Part shown: positions 35,757 to 43,514 of the stretch, in pieces
Numbering within the stretch: position 1 is the first letter of the stretch
How the letters are laid out: the number at the start of each line of letters is the position of its first letter
From: an uncultured Lachnospiraceae bacterium
GTDB taxonomy: Bacteria; Bacillota; Clostridia; Lachnospirales; Lachnospiraceae
Direction of reading: 5' to 3'
NCBI GenBank assembly: GCA_910586605.1
Contig: CAJUJR010000002.1
Span: 6,510 to 70,509, forward strand
DNA: 64,000 nucleotides
Notes under the pieces: generated by a model
Told to the model about the DNA's origin: nothing
The model's database searches: none
What the model saw: the letters and a program-made list of their open reading frames with translations, nothing else
Program-made: the position numbers and the translations under genes

Positions 35757-36773
35757 ATGAAGGCAAAGCAGTTAATTGGGATAATTATTACAGGGATTGT
35801 TGTGATTGCTGTCGGGATAACAGGCGTCGCATCAAATGTCATAGCTGGGAAAGTGCTGGAAAAAACAACAAAAGAGACAAGTTCTTTCCTGGAAGGCTTT
35901 GTAGGCAGTACGATAGAAAGCAAAGTGACGCTTCCGGCGGAGGAATTTATTGGGGTAATCAATGTTGTAGGGGAAATCGGGGAAGGTACTTCCAATACAT
36001 GGGGCTCTTCCGGTCAATATAACCATAATTTGTATATGAATTATATTGAACAGATGGAAAACTCATCGCTTAATAAGGGCATCCTTTTGTATGTGGATAG
36101 CCCAGGCGGTGCAGTTTACCAGTCGGATGAGCTTTATCAGAAGCTGATGGAATACAAAGAAGTAACAAACCGCCCTGTCTGGGCATATTTTGCATCCCAA
36201 GCGTGTTCAGGGGGATATTATATTGCAATGGCGGCAGATAAAATCTATGCAAACAGAAACTGTTGGACAGGATCAATTGGAGTTATTATTTCGTTAATGA
36301 ACTGTAAGGGCTTATATGACAAGCTGGGAATTAAGGAAATTGATATTACAAGTGGGAAGAATAAGGCAATGGGTTCTGCTGGGCTGGATTTGACAGAGGA
36401 GCAGTATAATATTTTGCAGTCGCTTGTGGATGAGGCATATAGCCAATTTATTGAGATTGTCTGCGATGGGCGTGACATGGATGAAAAAACAGTCCGTTCT
36501 CTTGCAGATGGCAGGCTTTATTCTGCGCTACAGGCGAAAGAGAAGAGGATGATTGATGAGATTGGTTCTCTGGAAGATGGGAAGCTTGCAATGATACAGG
36601 AGTCAGGATGTGATGGGGATATTCTATTTTTTGCGCCAGAAAGCAGTGTAAAAAGCTTGTTTAGTACTGTTTTTGGGGCAGTAAAAGATATTATGCCAAA
36701 ATCGGAAGTGGAACTTGCAACGGATATTGTGGAAAATAAAGGAAATGGGGTGCTGAAATATTATGCAAAATAG
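35757..36773 (+). CDS. SppA-like S49 signal peptide peptidase
   Basis: 338 residues with one N-terminal membrane helix, the half-length form of Gram-positive SppA. The nucleophile Ser is in SQACSGGYYIAMAAD (about residue 153) and the general-base Lys in ITSGKNK (about 200). LYVDSPGGAVYQSDELY is the conserved strand before it. The family degrades signal peptide remnants and membrane peptides on the outer face. ATG 35757 follows AAAGGAGC. Its 3' end overlaps the RDD gene by 11 bases. Confidence 0.9.
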   Translation: MKAKQLIGIIITGIVVIAVGITGVASNVIAGKVLEKTTKETSSFLEGFVGSTIESKVTLPAEEFIGVINVVGEIGEGTSNTWGSSGQYNHNLYMNYIEQMENSSLNKGILLYVDSPGGAVYQSDELYQKLMEYKEVTNRPVWAYFASQACSGGYYIAMAADKIYANRNCWTGSIGVIISLMNCKGLYDKLGIKEIDITSGKNKAMGSAGLDLTEEQYNILQSLVDEAYSQFIEIVCDGRDMDEKTVRSLADGRLYSALQAKEKRMIDEIGSLEDGKLAMIQESGCDGDILFFAPESSVKSLFSTVFGAVKDIMPKSEVELATDIVENKGNGVLKYYAK

Positions 36774-37464
36774 CAGGGACCAACAGGTATATGCCGGTTT
36801 CTTTGTCCGCCTAGCCGCATATTTTATTGATTGCATTATTGTAGGGGCAGCTTTGATGGCCATCAGGATTCCTGTATGGTTTCTGTCGCTTGGCGGGGCA
36901 TTCGGCTTTCTTTTGGATGATTTTATTTTTGAATATTCTGTTTATGATATAGTTCTATATTTGCTGAAAGTAACATATTTTGTTTTGCTGACTTATTTTA
37001 CAGGCTCAACATTGGGAAAGAAGCTGCTGCAGATTCAGGTGGTCAGCGCAGAAGGGCGTAAGCCATCATTTTTTGAGATTGCATTCCGGGAAAGTGTTGG
37101 AAGGTTTTTATCTGCTTTGATTATTTATGTTGGATATATTATGGTTGGGGCAGATAAACAAAAGCGTGGGCTGCATGATATTTTAAGTGATACCTGTGTT
37201 GTATACCATCACCAGAAAACAGTAGCGATACCTACGCCTGTCACATATAATAATATACCATATGCGGTACAGGTGCCGCCGTATCAGGCAGGGGCAGCAC
37301 AGCAAAACCCTTATATACAGCCTATGGACCGTGCAGGGATGCCGCCGGGTTCGCCGATGCCGCCGGATTATCCGAAGATGCCGCCGGTACAGGGAGAAGG
37401 GAACCGGAAAATGCCGCCACAAGATACTTTGGGAGAAAGGGAATCCTCAAAAACAGAAGATTAA
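36763..37464 (+). CDS. RDD-family membrane protein with Pro/Met-rich tail
   Basis: 233 residues. The RDD domain (about 8-145) has three or four helices: GFFVRLAAYFIDCIIVGAAL opens with the Arg and Asp that name the family. The last 75 residues are rich in Pro, Met, Gly and Gln (for example MPPGSPMPPDYPKMPP) and look unfolded. The function of the family is poorly known; some members transport ions or take part in sporulation. It overlaps the SppA-like gene, so the two are translated together, and the operon ends at 37626. Confidence 0.82.
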   Translation: MQNSRDQQVYAGFFVRLAAYFIDCIIVGAALMAIRIPVWFLSLGGAFGFLLDDFIFEYSVYDIVLYLLKVTYFVLLTYFTGSTLGKKLLQIQVVSAEGRKPSFFEIAFRESVGRFLSALIIYVGYIMVGADKQKRGLHDILSDTCVVYHHQKTVAIPTPVTYNNIPYAVQVPPYQAGAAQQNPYIQPMDRAGMPPGSPMPPDYPKMPPVQGEGNRKMPPQDTLGERESSKTED

Positions 37465-37596
37465 ATATTTTTTTAAACACCTTCTGGAAAATGGCCTGAT
37501 AAATCAAAAAAGCAGGATTTTAAAGGCGTCGTTTTCTTTCAGTGAAAAATGAATAAAAGCGGATTATCTGTAAAGAATAGTAACAGATGATATCGT

Positions 37597-37626
37597 AGCA
37601 CTCCGATAGAATCGGGGTGCTTTTTC
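37597..37626 (+). terminator. Terminator after the SppA-RDD operon
   Basis: AGCACTCCGAT and ATCGGGGTGCT pair over 11 bases (one G-U) around a 3-base loop, followed by a run of five T. Confidence 0.88.
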
Positions 37627-37657
37627 TTTTATTATAAACGAATGGAGGATAACAAGT

Positions 37658-38476
37658 ATGTTTGAAGAGAAGGAAACATTTTGGAAGAAAAAGGGTTTTT
37701 ATGCGTCAGCATGTGTCCTGCTGGTAGGAATCATGGCAGTCAGTGCAATTGCTTACAGGAAATGGAATTTTGGAACCGGGGGCAATAATAAAATGATGGC
37801 CGATATTGCAACGGAGATGCCTGTAGCGACGCCTGCGGCAACGGTACTCCCAAAGCCTTCCGCAGAAGCTGCCCAGAAAGCGGCACAGGCAAATGCACCA
37901 GTAGCTAAGAATAATACATCTGAGGGAGAGAAGGGGAAAAAGAAAGCAAAAAAAGCAGCACAGGCAGTAAAAAAGGCAGATACGGCGCAGGCAAAGAATA
38001 AGGAACCAAAACCAGGCAAGAAAGCAGCAGCAGCTTCTGCCGCAGCACAGACAAAGCTTTCTTTTAATGAAGAGGCAGGGCTTCTTTGGCCGGTAGAAGG
38101 CGATATCCTTTTAAAATATAGCATGAATAACAGTGTGTATTTTAAAACGCTGGCACAGTATAAATGTAACCCGGGGGTAGTGATTTCAGCAAAAGAAGGC
38201 ACAGAGGTCAAGGCAGCGGCTGATTGCCGGGTGACAGATGTAACTAAAGATGATGAACTTGGTTCTGTTGTAACTACTGATATTGGGAATCAGTATACTG
38301 CTTCTTATGGGCAGATTGATAATATTTCAGTCAACAAAGGAGATATATTGAAGGAAGGCGATGTGATAGGTACAATTGCAAAGCCGACGAAATACTATAC
38401 AGAGGAAGGCAGTAACCTGTTTTTCCAGATTAAAAATGGAAAAGATACAGTGGATCCAATGCTTTTGCTTCGCTGA
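37658..38476 (+). CDS. LytM (M23) domain protein lacking catalytic His, SpoIIQ-like
   Basis: 272 residues. One N-terminal membrane helix (SACVLLVGIMAVSAIAY) is followed by a 90-residue linker rich in Ala and Lys, then an M23 fold (about 145-272). Where active enzymes have H-x-G-D and HLHFEI, this protein reads YKCNPGVVIS and NLFFQI, so the zinc ligands are gone. Membrane-anchored, inactive LytM proteins include SpoIIQ of Bacillus, which bridges the two membranes of the engulfed forespore. ATG 37658 has GGAGG upstream. A role in sporulation is inferred, not shown. Confidence 0.78.
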   Translation: MFEEKETFWKKKGFYASACVLLVGIMAVSAIAYRKWNFGTGGNNKMMADIATEMPVATPAATVLPKPSAEAAQKAAQANAPVAKNNTSEGEKGKKKAKKAAQAVKKADTAQAKNKEPKPGKKAAAASAAAQTKLSFNEEAGLLWPVEGDILLKYSMNNSVYFKTLAQYKCNPGVVISAKEGTEVKAAADCRVTDVTKDDELGSVVTTDIGNQYTASYGQIDNISVNKGDILKEGDVIGTIAKPTKYYTEEGSNLFFQIKNGKDTVDPMLLLR

Positions 38477-38507
38477 TTCTTTCCTAATATTAAATACCCT
38501 GGTTTTC

Positions 38508-38575
38508 CTAGTGCTCCATCCCGTTAGATATTAAGGCCAGCCTTAACTTTAAAATCTAACTGGATGGAGCACTAG
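38508..38575. repeat. 22-base inverted repeat joined to CTAG repeat copy F
   Basis: Left arm 38508-38529 and right arm 38554-38575 match over 22 bases with one mismatch (core AGTGCTCCATCC). A smaller hairpin, TTAAGGC and GCCTTAA, lies in the loop. The right arm ends in the CTAG that starts repeat copy F. No T run follows, so it is not a standard terminator. Confidence 0.75.
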
Positions 38576-38593
38576 AGCGTGTTTGGAGATTGC
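38572..38593 (+). repeat. CTAG repeat family, copy F
   Basis: CTAGAGCGTGTTTG is exact and the following eight bases differ from the consensus at two. Together with inverted copy G at 39401 it brackets the small membrane protein gene at 38685. Confidence 0.75.
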
Positions 38594-38684
38594 TTTGGGC
38601 AGGGCTATGGAGAAATAATATAGGTATTTTTTTTCAGTTATTTTTCCATAGTTCTGAGCCAAGGCTTTTTTATATTATAGGAAA

Positions 38685-39281
38685 TCAAGATGCGTCAGTT
38701 ATTTTCCTGCAATTCCTTAGGAGACGGTGCAGCAAAAGAGAGAGAAATCCTTCAATAAGTACAAAGCTATAGCACAAAATGCTTGTCCCAGCTATTTCTA
38801 TAAAGGATAATTTTCCTGCTTCCAGAAGGTTATAGATAAATTTTCCGCAGATTGTGCTATAGATAAAATCCAGCAGCAGGTACAGGACAACAGGGATTGG
38901 GATGAGAAGCACGGGTTGCCATGAAGTTAATTTCTTGACAAAAATTACATTGTACAATAAAAACAATAGTGGGTTTATAACGTGGAGAAAGAAAAATTCG
39001 CCTTCAAAATGTATTTGGTAGAGCCCTGATAAACCAATTAGGCAGATAATAAAAACAAGTAAAATCATGGCAAGCCCTGTATGGTACAGAATGTCAGGGA
39101 ACGCTTTTTTCTGCCAGAAAAGCCGGATGCCTGTTAAAAGCAATAAGAAGCCAATGCCAAAGTTGGCAAGAAAGGTAAATTCTATAATATCCTGCGGTGT
39201 CGGAATGTACTCCATTAAAACACTCGTGAAAAAGATGGAGGACAGAAGAAGGCTGCTCCATGCCCTTATTTTATTTTGCAT
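38685..39281 (-). CDS. Multi-pass membrane protein, Pr6Pr-like
   Basis: 198 residues from ATG 39281 (GGAGGG upstream); a longer frame upstream lacks a ribosome site. Six hydrophobic helices are spread over the whole chain. The second region FTFLANFGIGFLLLLTGIRL and the motif FFFLHVINPLLFLLYNVIF resemble the Pr6Pr family (FT-SN-LV ... H-V-P-L-LD), whose function is unknown. It stands alone, with dispersed repeats on both sides. Confidence 0.6.
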   Translation of the reverse strand: MQNKIRAWSSLLLSSIFFTSVLMEYIPTPQDIIEFTFLANFGIGFLLLLTGIRLFWQKKAFPDILYHTGLAMILLVFIICLIGLSGLYQIHFEGEFFFLHVINPLLFLLYNVIFVKKLTSWQPVLLIPIPVVLYLLLDFIYSTICGKFIYNLLEAGKLSFIEIAGTSILCYSFVLIEGFLSLLLHRLLRNCRKITDAS

Positions 39282-39318
39282 TATGTCCCTCCTGCATTTG
39301 GTTACAGGATAGTATGCC

Positions 39319-39360
39319 CCAAATTTAGCCAATGTAGACCGCTGCATCTCCTAAATTTGG
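39319..39360. repeat. 10-base inverted repeat upstream of the Pr6Pr-like gene
   Basis: CCAAATTTAG and CTAAATTTGG with a 22-base loop. It lies in the 410-base gap between the divergent genes at 39281 and 39692. The gap also holds two dispersed repeats and a promoter. A second pair, TGTACCATT and AATGGTACA, sits close to the AIM24 gene start. Confidence 0.5.
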
Positions 39361-39400
39361 AACAAATCTCCAATAAAGTGTGGAACATACCTTGTAAAAA

Positions 39401-39423
39401 GCAATTTTCAAATACGCTTTTAG
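39401..39423 (-). repeat. CTAG repeat family, copy G (diverged)
   Basis: GCAATTTTCAAATACGCTTTTAG. The minus strand matches copy H over the core with three changes and also shares the following GCTTTTT side. Confidence 0.6.
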
Positions 39424-39471
39424 AAGGATTGCTGTTATTGGCTGCGGAGTGGACAGTAATATTATATTATT

Positions 39472-39492
39472 GTTGCTATTCGCAGCTAGCCG
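39472..39492 (+). repeat. GTTACTATTCACAGCC repeat family, copy b (diverged)
   Basis: GTTGCTATTCGCAGCTAGCCG, with AAATAAAAATATCTTC at a similar distance downstream as in copy c at 41545. Confidence 0.5.
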
Positions 39493-39546
39493 TAAAATAA
39501 TATATAAATAAAAATATCTTCTGGATATGTTCTAAATCCGGAAAAA

Positions 39547-39557
39547 TATGGTATAAT
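39547..39557 (+). promoter_or_regulatory. Extended -10 promoter of the AIM24-family gene
   Basis: TATGGTATAAT is a full TATAAT with an extended TATG element. It lies 135 bases before the start codon. No good -35 box is seen, as is usual for extended -10 promoters. Confidence 0.5.
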
Positions 39558-39691
39558 AAAGCGAGCTGCCGATGCTGTATGTACATGTTTTGGCAGTTAA
39601 ATGAAAGAAGTGGAAATTCACAAAACAGTTTTGCGTTTGTACCATTCCCGTAAGGCTGTGTGCAGGAAAATGGTACAGAATTGAGGAGAGA

Positions 39692-40372
39692 ATGCAATAC
39701 AAAATTATTGGGGATACGATGCCAGCTGTTGAGATTTTATTTGACCAGGCAGGGGAGTCGATGTATACACAGTCTGGAGCGATGGCATGGATGACGGCTG
39801 GGATTGAGATGAATACCAGTACAAATGGAGGTATTTTAAAAGGTGTAGGACGTATGTTTGCTGGGGAATCTATGTTTATGGCAAATTATACAGCACAGGC
39901 GGCTGGGGCAAAAATTGCGTTTGCATCTACTGTAGCAGGGGAAATCCTTCCGATTAATGTTGGTGAGTCAGGCGGCATGATTTGCCAGAAAGGCGCTTTC
40001 CTTTGTGCTGAGCCGGGGGTTGCCCTAAAAATTACCTTGACAAAGAAGTTTTCCAGCGGCCTGTTTGGTGGTGAAGGTTTTATTTTGCAGGATATTTCAG
40101 GGCAGGGCATGGTATTTTTGGAAATCGACGGTGATAAGGTGATTAAAGACCTTGCGCCTGGTGAGGTTTTGAAAGTGGATACTGGCAATGTGGTTGGGTT
40201 TCAGAGAAGTGTCCAATATGAAATTGAAACAGTAAAAGGGATAAAAAATATTTTCCTTGGTGGTGAAGGGTTGTTCCTTACAAGGCTGACAGGTCCGGGA
40301 AGGGTTATTTTGCAGACGCAGAACTTTAATGACTTTGCAGGAAGGATTTCAAGGCTTATTCCAACAAGGTAA
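39692..40372 (+). CDS. AIM24/TIGR00266-family protein
   Basis: 226 residues, a beta-helix-like protein of the TIGR00266/AIM24 family: GAMAWMTAGIEMNTS at the start, SGGMICQKGAFLCA in the middle and GGEGLFLTRLTGPGRVILQT near the end. Bacterial members are widespread, and a tryptophan-repressor-like RNA-binding role was once proposed from structure. No firm function is known. ATG 39692 follows TTGAGGAGAG. Alone or with the HD gene 110 bases downstream, it forms a small unit. Confidence 0.85.
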   Translation: MQYKIIGDTMPAVEILFDQAGESMYTQSGAMAWMTAGIEMNTSTNGGILKGVGRMFAGESMFMANYTAQAAGAKIAFASTVAGEILPINVGESGGMICQKGAFLCAEPGVALKITLTKKFSSGLFGGEGFILQDISGQGMVFLEIDGDKVIKDLAPGEVLKVDTGNVVGFQRSVQYEIETVKGIKNIFLGGEGLFLTRLTGPGRVILQTQNFNDFAGRISRLIPTR

Positions 40373-40482
40373 GTAATTTAAATTATTAGCCGCAGATTCC
40401 GTGCAGCAGAGTGTGAAACTATTTGGTTTTGCGTGAGGGCGCGGAGCGGCGGTGAATTCCTAATGGAAAGGGGCAGCATATA

Positions 40483-41286
40483 TTGGACAGAGGGAAAAAA
40501 GAAGAGGGGCTGTTGGTAAACCGCCAGAGGGTGAAGGATGCATTTGCAGAATATACCAGCCAGTATGACAATTCGGATGGGAAAATCAAATTAAAAGTAG
40601 ACCATACATACCGTGTTGCTGCATTATGTGGGCGGATTGCACAGAGCCTTGGGTTAACTATTGAAGATGTACAGCTTGCATGGGTTATAGGGATGCTCCA
40701 TGATGTAGGGCGTTTTGAACAGTTAAGGCAATATGGCACTTTTTCTGACGAGGATTCAATTGACCATGCACAGTATGGCGTGCGGATTTTATTTGGGGAA
40801 AAGAAAATATTTGATTATCTGCCTATAACAGAGGATGAGGAAGCATATCGGATAATCCGTACTGCAATCTGGAACCATAATGCATATCGGATAGAAGAGG
40901 GGCTTTCAGGCAGAGAGGAGTTGTTTTGCAATATATTACGGGATGGGGATAAAATAGATATTTTAAAGGTAAACCATGATATACCAATAGAAATTATCTA
41001 TGATACTAGTATAGAAAAAGTGAAAAATGAGACGGTTACTCCAGAGGTGATGGAGCAATTTTTTGAACGGCATGCAATCCTCCGTGCAACGAAACGTGCC
41101 TGTATTGACAGTATTGTTGGACATGCAGCGCTTGTTTTTGAACTGGTATTTGACGAAAGCCTAAAAATAGTGAAAGAACAGGGATATTTGGATAAATTAC
41201 TGAATTTTGAATCAGAAAATCCGATAACAAAAAAACAGTTTGTACAGCTGCGCAGATGTATGGCTTCATACTTAGAATGTGTCTGA
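40483..41286 (+). CDS. HD-domain phosphohydrolase
   Basis: 267 residues, start TTG 40483 behind GGAAAGGGG. The HD fold is clear: HTYRVAALCGRIAQ, then MLHDVGRFEQ with the metal-binding His-Asp pair, DHAQYGVRIL and IWNHNAYRI. These soluble proteins hydrolyse phosphate bonds in nucleotides, and several act on signalling nucleotides. The substrate cannot be told from sequence. It ends before the terminator shared with tRNA-Lys. Confidence 0.85.
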   Translation: MDRGKKEEGLLVNRQRVKDAFAEYTSQYDNSDGKIKLKVDHTYRVAALCGRIAQSLGLTIEDVQLAWVIGMLHDVGRFEQLRQYGTFSDEDSIDHAQYGVRILFGEKKIFDYLPITEDEEAYRIIRTAIWNHNAYRIEEGLSGREELFCNILRDGDKIDILKVNHDIPIEIIYDTSIEKVKNETVTPEVMEQFFERHAILRATKRACIDSIVGHAALVFELVFDESLKIVKEQGYLDKLLNFESENPITKKQFVQLRRCMASYLECV

Positions 41287-41327
41287 CAGTTTTGTACATA
41301 TTGTTTGGGGCTGTGAAAGAAGACAAC

Positions 41328-41372
41328 AAAAAAGACATATTATAACCATTGTGGTTTTAATATGTCTTTTTT
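41328..41372. terminator. Bidirectional terminator between the HD gene and tRNA-Lys
   Basis: A 20-base stem (AAAAAAGACATATT and its complement, continued by ACC and GGT) with one mismatch around ATTGT. T runs on both strands end the HD gene (plus) and tRNA-Lys (minus). Confidence 0.9.
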
Positions 41373-41373
41373 A

Positions 41374-41446
41374 TGCGCGATCAGGGGTTCGAACCCTGGA
41401 CACCCTGATTAAGAGTCAGGTGCTCTGCCAGCTGAGCTAATCGCGC
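41374..41446 (-). tRNA. tRNA-Lys (CTT anticodon)
   Basis: Read on the minus strand it folds as a full cloverleaf. The acceptor is GCGCGAT with ATCGCGC, the D arm GCTC-AGCTGGCA-GAGC, the anticodon stem CCTGA-CTCTTAA-TCAGG with CTT at positions 34-36, and the T arm CAGGG-TTCGAAC-CCCTG. The discriminator is A. The 3' CCA is not encoded. Confidence 0.96.
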
Positions 41447-41544
41447 TTATTGCTGTCTCACCAAAAGCAACAATGCTACTATATCAGAATTTGTAAAAGA
41501 ATGCAAGCTTTTTTTGAAAACATTTTGGCAGAAAATTACGGTTG

Positions 41545-41595
41545 GTTACTATTCACAGCCAATATCAGCCAAATTTAAGGAAATAAAAAATATCT
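41545..41595 (+). repeat. GTTACTATTCACAGCC repeat family, copy c
   Basis: Matches 63953-64000 at 42 of 48 bases, including the shared tail TTAAGGAAATAAAAAATA. It lies in the 342-base gap between tRNA-Lys and the Rpn-family gene, which holds no other clear feature. Confidence 0.75.
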
Positions 41596-41788
41596 TCCCC
41601 TGTGAAGCACTTTCATCATGTGCGGCATGAGAAAGCAGGATTTCTAATTTTATGTAAAAAGTAAATGCTGTTACTCTGCAACATACTGGAGGAGTACTTG
41701 AAGTATGACATGATATTTTGTATAATGTAGTGGGAGGGGATATGGTTGGAAAAGAGCAGTTTAGATTTATAAAAAGAGGGGAGTACAT

Positions 41789-42733
41789 ATGGATGATAGG
41801 GAAATACAGTGGCATCCGCCATATATAGCAGCAATGAACCTTGAACTGGGGGAGGATAGGGACAAACTTATATTTATACCAGAGTATACTTTAAACACAG
41901 GCGCTTTGAAAATAGACCTTTTTATGGAAAATAAACAGAATGGTTCTGTCAGGAATGAAATAGGGAAAATTTTCCGCAGATATAATATAGTCGAGTTTAA
42001 AAGCCCAAATGACATGCTTGGGATTGATGCGTTTATTAAGACGCAGGGTTACGCCTGCCTGTTTAAAGCCTATGGGGAACAAGCAGATAGCAGGAAGATG
42101 GATGAAATTACGGTGTCACTGGTACGTCAGGCGAAACCGGATAAGCTATTTAGGTATTTTAAAGAGCATGGGATAAAGGTGGAGAGCCCAAGTAAAGGGA
42201 TATATTATATAAGAGAAATGGTATTGTTCCCAACGCAGATTATTGTGACAAAAGAATTGGATGGCGAACGGCATAGATGGCTTTGCGCATTGTCTGGGCA
42301 ATTGGCAGAGCAGGATTTGAGGGGGCTTCTTACAAGTATCAGTTACTTGAAAGGTAAAATGGAAAAGGAATATGCGGATTCTATATTGGAAGTGGCATTA
42401 AAGGCAAATAAAGAATTGGCTGAAAAGTTAAGGAGGGATCATAGTATGAGTAAAACGTTAATGGAAATTATGGAACCTGTATTGTCGGAAGTAAAACAAG
42501 AGTGCATGAGAGAAGGCTTAGAAGAAGGCCGAAGAGAAGGCAGGAAAGAGGGCAGGAAAGAAGGCAGGAAGGAAGGCAGGAAAGAAGGCAGGAAAGAAGG
42601 CAGGAAAGAAGGCATGGTGTATGCATATTATGAAATGAATCTTTCTACAAATGAGATTGCCCAAAAGCTTCAGTTGACAGAAAAAGAAGTTTTGGGCATT
42701 ATCCAGAAGATGGATGCGCAGCCAGAGGAATAA
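41789..42733 (+). CDS. Rpn-family (PD-(D/E)XK) nuclease/transposase-like protein
   Basis: 314 residues. The nuclease core (about 25-110) has the acid in LKIDLFM and the motif NIVEFKSPND, the D ... E-x-K pattern of the PD-(D/E)XK fold. A helical middle follows, then a C-terminal stretch of repeated Arg-Lys-Glu-Gly units (about 245-275). Rpn proteins promote RecA-independent recombination or act in phage defence. Many have this Glu-Gly tail. ATG 41789 follows AGAGGGGAG. It is a single gene ending at its own terminator. Unlike many copies it looks complete. Confidence 0.82.
   Translation: MDDREIQWHPPYIAAMNLELGEDRDKLIFIPEYTLNTGALKIDLFMENKQNGSVRNEIGKIFRRYNIVEFKSPNDMLGIDAFIKTQGYACLFKAYGEQADSRKMDEITVSLVRQAKPDKLFRYFKEHGIKVESPSKGIYYIREMVLFPTQIIVTKELDGERHRWLCALSGQLAEQDLRGLLTSISYLKGKMEKEYADSILEVALKANKELAEKLRRDHSMSKTLMEIMEPVLSEVKQECMREGLEEGRREGRKEGRKEGRKEGRKEGRKEGRKEGMVYAYYEMNLSTNEIAQKLQLTEKEVLGIIQKMDAQPEE
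42539..42610. repeat. Six tandem 12-base units in the Rpn-family gene
   Basis: GGCAGGAAAGAA and near copies, six in a row, encode Gly-Arg-Lys-Glu units. Repeat-number change would keep the frame and alter the length of a charged helix. Confidence 0.9.
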
Positions 42734-42746
42734 AGTATTTTAAAAG

Positions 42747-42784
42747 CAGGGCAAGTCCTAATGGACAGGATTTGCCCTGTTTTT
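42747..42784. terminator. Terminator between the Rpn-family gene and bioY
   Basis: CAGGGCAAGTCCT pairs with AGGATTTGCCCTG (one G-U) around a 7-base loop, then TTTTT. The other strand also ends in CTGCTTTT, so it can serve bioY. Confidence 0.85.
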
Positions 42785-42813
42785 AGGTTTTGGCAGAAAA
42801 GTAATGGTAACTT

Positions 42814-43362
42814 CTATTTAGAATGGAGTAAGGAAGTAACAACGCGGAATTGTGGGATAATTTGCACAACGATTGCTGCTTTGAGCAGGTCAAGCGGCAG
42901 GAATGGCAGGATTCCCATAATTACTGCTTGCCTGGCAGAGATTCCGGTAATAAACATTAGCCAGGCAGCCCCAATAATATCAATAAGCAGGGCGGCAAGA
43001 ACTGAGAGGATAGTGTATGGGATGCGGTGAAATTCTTTCTTACGTAATAGAGGGACAAAAACGGCAGCAGCCAGGAACCCGAAACTGTAACCTCCCCATC
43101 CACCAATCAGATAGGAGATGCCAGCATTGGCTCCGATAAAGACAGGGATACCTGCAGCGCCCAGTAACAGCCATGTAAATACAATAAAGAAAGATTGCCG
43201 TAATGGGAAAAGAAAAGCAATCAGCAGTACAATAAAATTCAGAAATGTGATATGGGACCCAGTTGGCAGAGGGATGCTTATGTATGCGGAAACGCATAAT
43301 ACAGCAGTAAACAATGCCATGGTAACTAAAGAACGGGTGCGTAATTGTGTTTGGTTGTTCAT
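42814..43362 (-). CDS. bioY: Biotin ECF transporter S component BioY
   Basis: 182 residues, six helices. The BioY signature is present: ALFTAVLCVSAYISIPLPTG near the start, then GAAGIPVFIGANAGISYLIGGWGGYSFGF, the biotin-binding region. It captures biotin and works with a shared ECF module encoded elsewhere. ATG 43362 follows GAGGT. It is divergent from bioB, and the spacer holds a candidate BirA operator over its -35 box, so it should be off when biotin is plentiful. Confidence 0.95.
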   Translation of the reverse strand: MNNQTQLRTRSLVTMALFTAVLCVSAYISIPLPTGSHITFLNFIVLLIAFLFPLRQSFFIVFTWLLLGAAGIPVFIGANAGISYLIGGWGGYSFGFLAAAVFVPLLRKKEFHRIPYTILSVLAALLIDIIGAAWLMFITGISARQAVIMGILPFLPLDLLKAAIVVQIIPQFRVVTSLLHSK

Positions 43363-43401
43363 TATATCTTACCTCATTAATTTTTTTAGAAATCCTTTCA
43401 C

Positions 43402-43476
43402 ATCATACATAGAAAGTGCCATGATGTCAACTGTTTATTGAAAAAGGTTGACAAATAATTTGAAGGACGTTACCAT
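43402..43476. promoter_or_regulatory. Divergent bioY/bioB promoters with shared candidate BirA operator
   Basis: TGTCAAC (43425-43431) and GTTGACA (43447-43453) are perfect inverted arms 15 bases apart, the form and spacing of Firmicutes BirA sites. The arms contain both -35 boxes. For bioY (minus) TTGACA (43430-43425), 17 bases, TATGAT (43407-43402). For bioB (plus) TTGACA (43448-43453), 17 bases, TACCAT (43471-43476). Bound biotinyl-BirA would block both. Confidence 0.8.
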
Positions 43477-43514
43477 ATAAACATAAGGAACCGTCTTAGT
43501 AATATAATTAGGTT

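Noticed and set aside
35597..36022. 141-residue plus-strand open frame
   Set aside because: It overlaps the SppA-like gene in another frame and lacks a ribosome site. The S49 motifs are in the other frame.
42539..42610. Possible CRISPR-like array
   Set aside because: The 12-base units are adjacent with no spacers and lie inside a coding frame. No cas gene is in the window.
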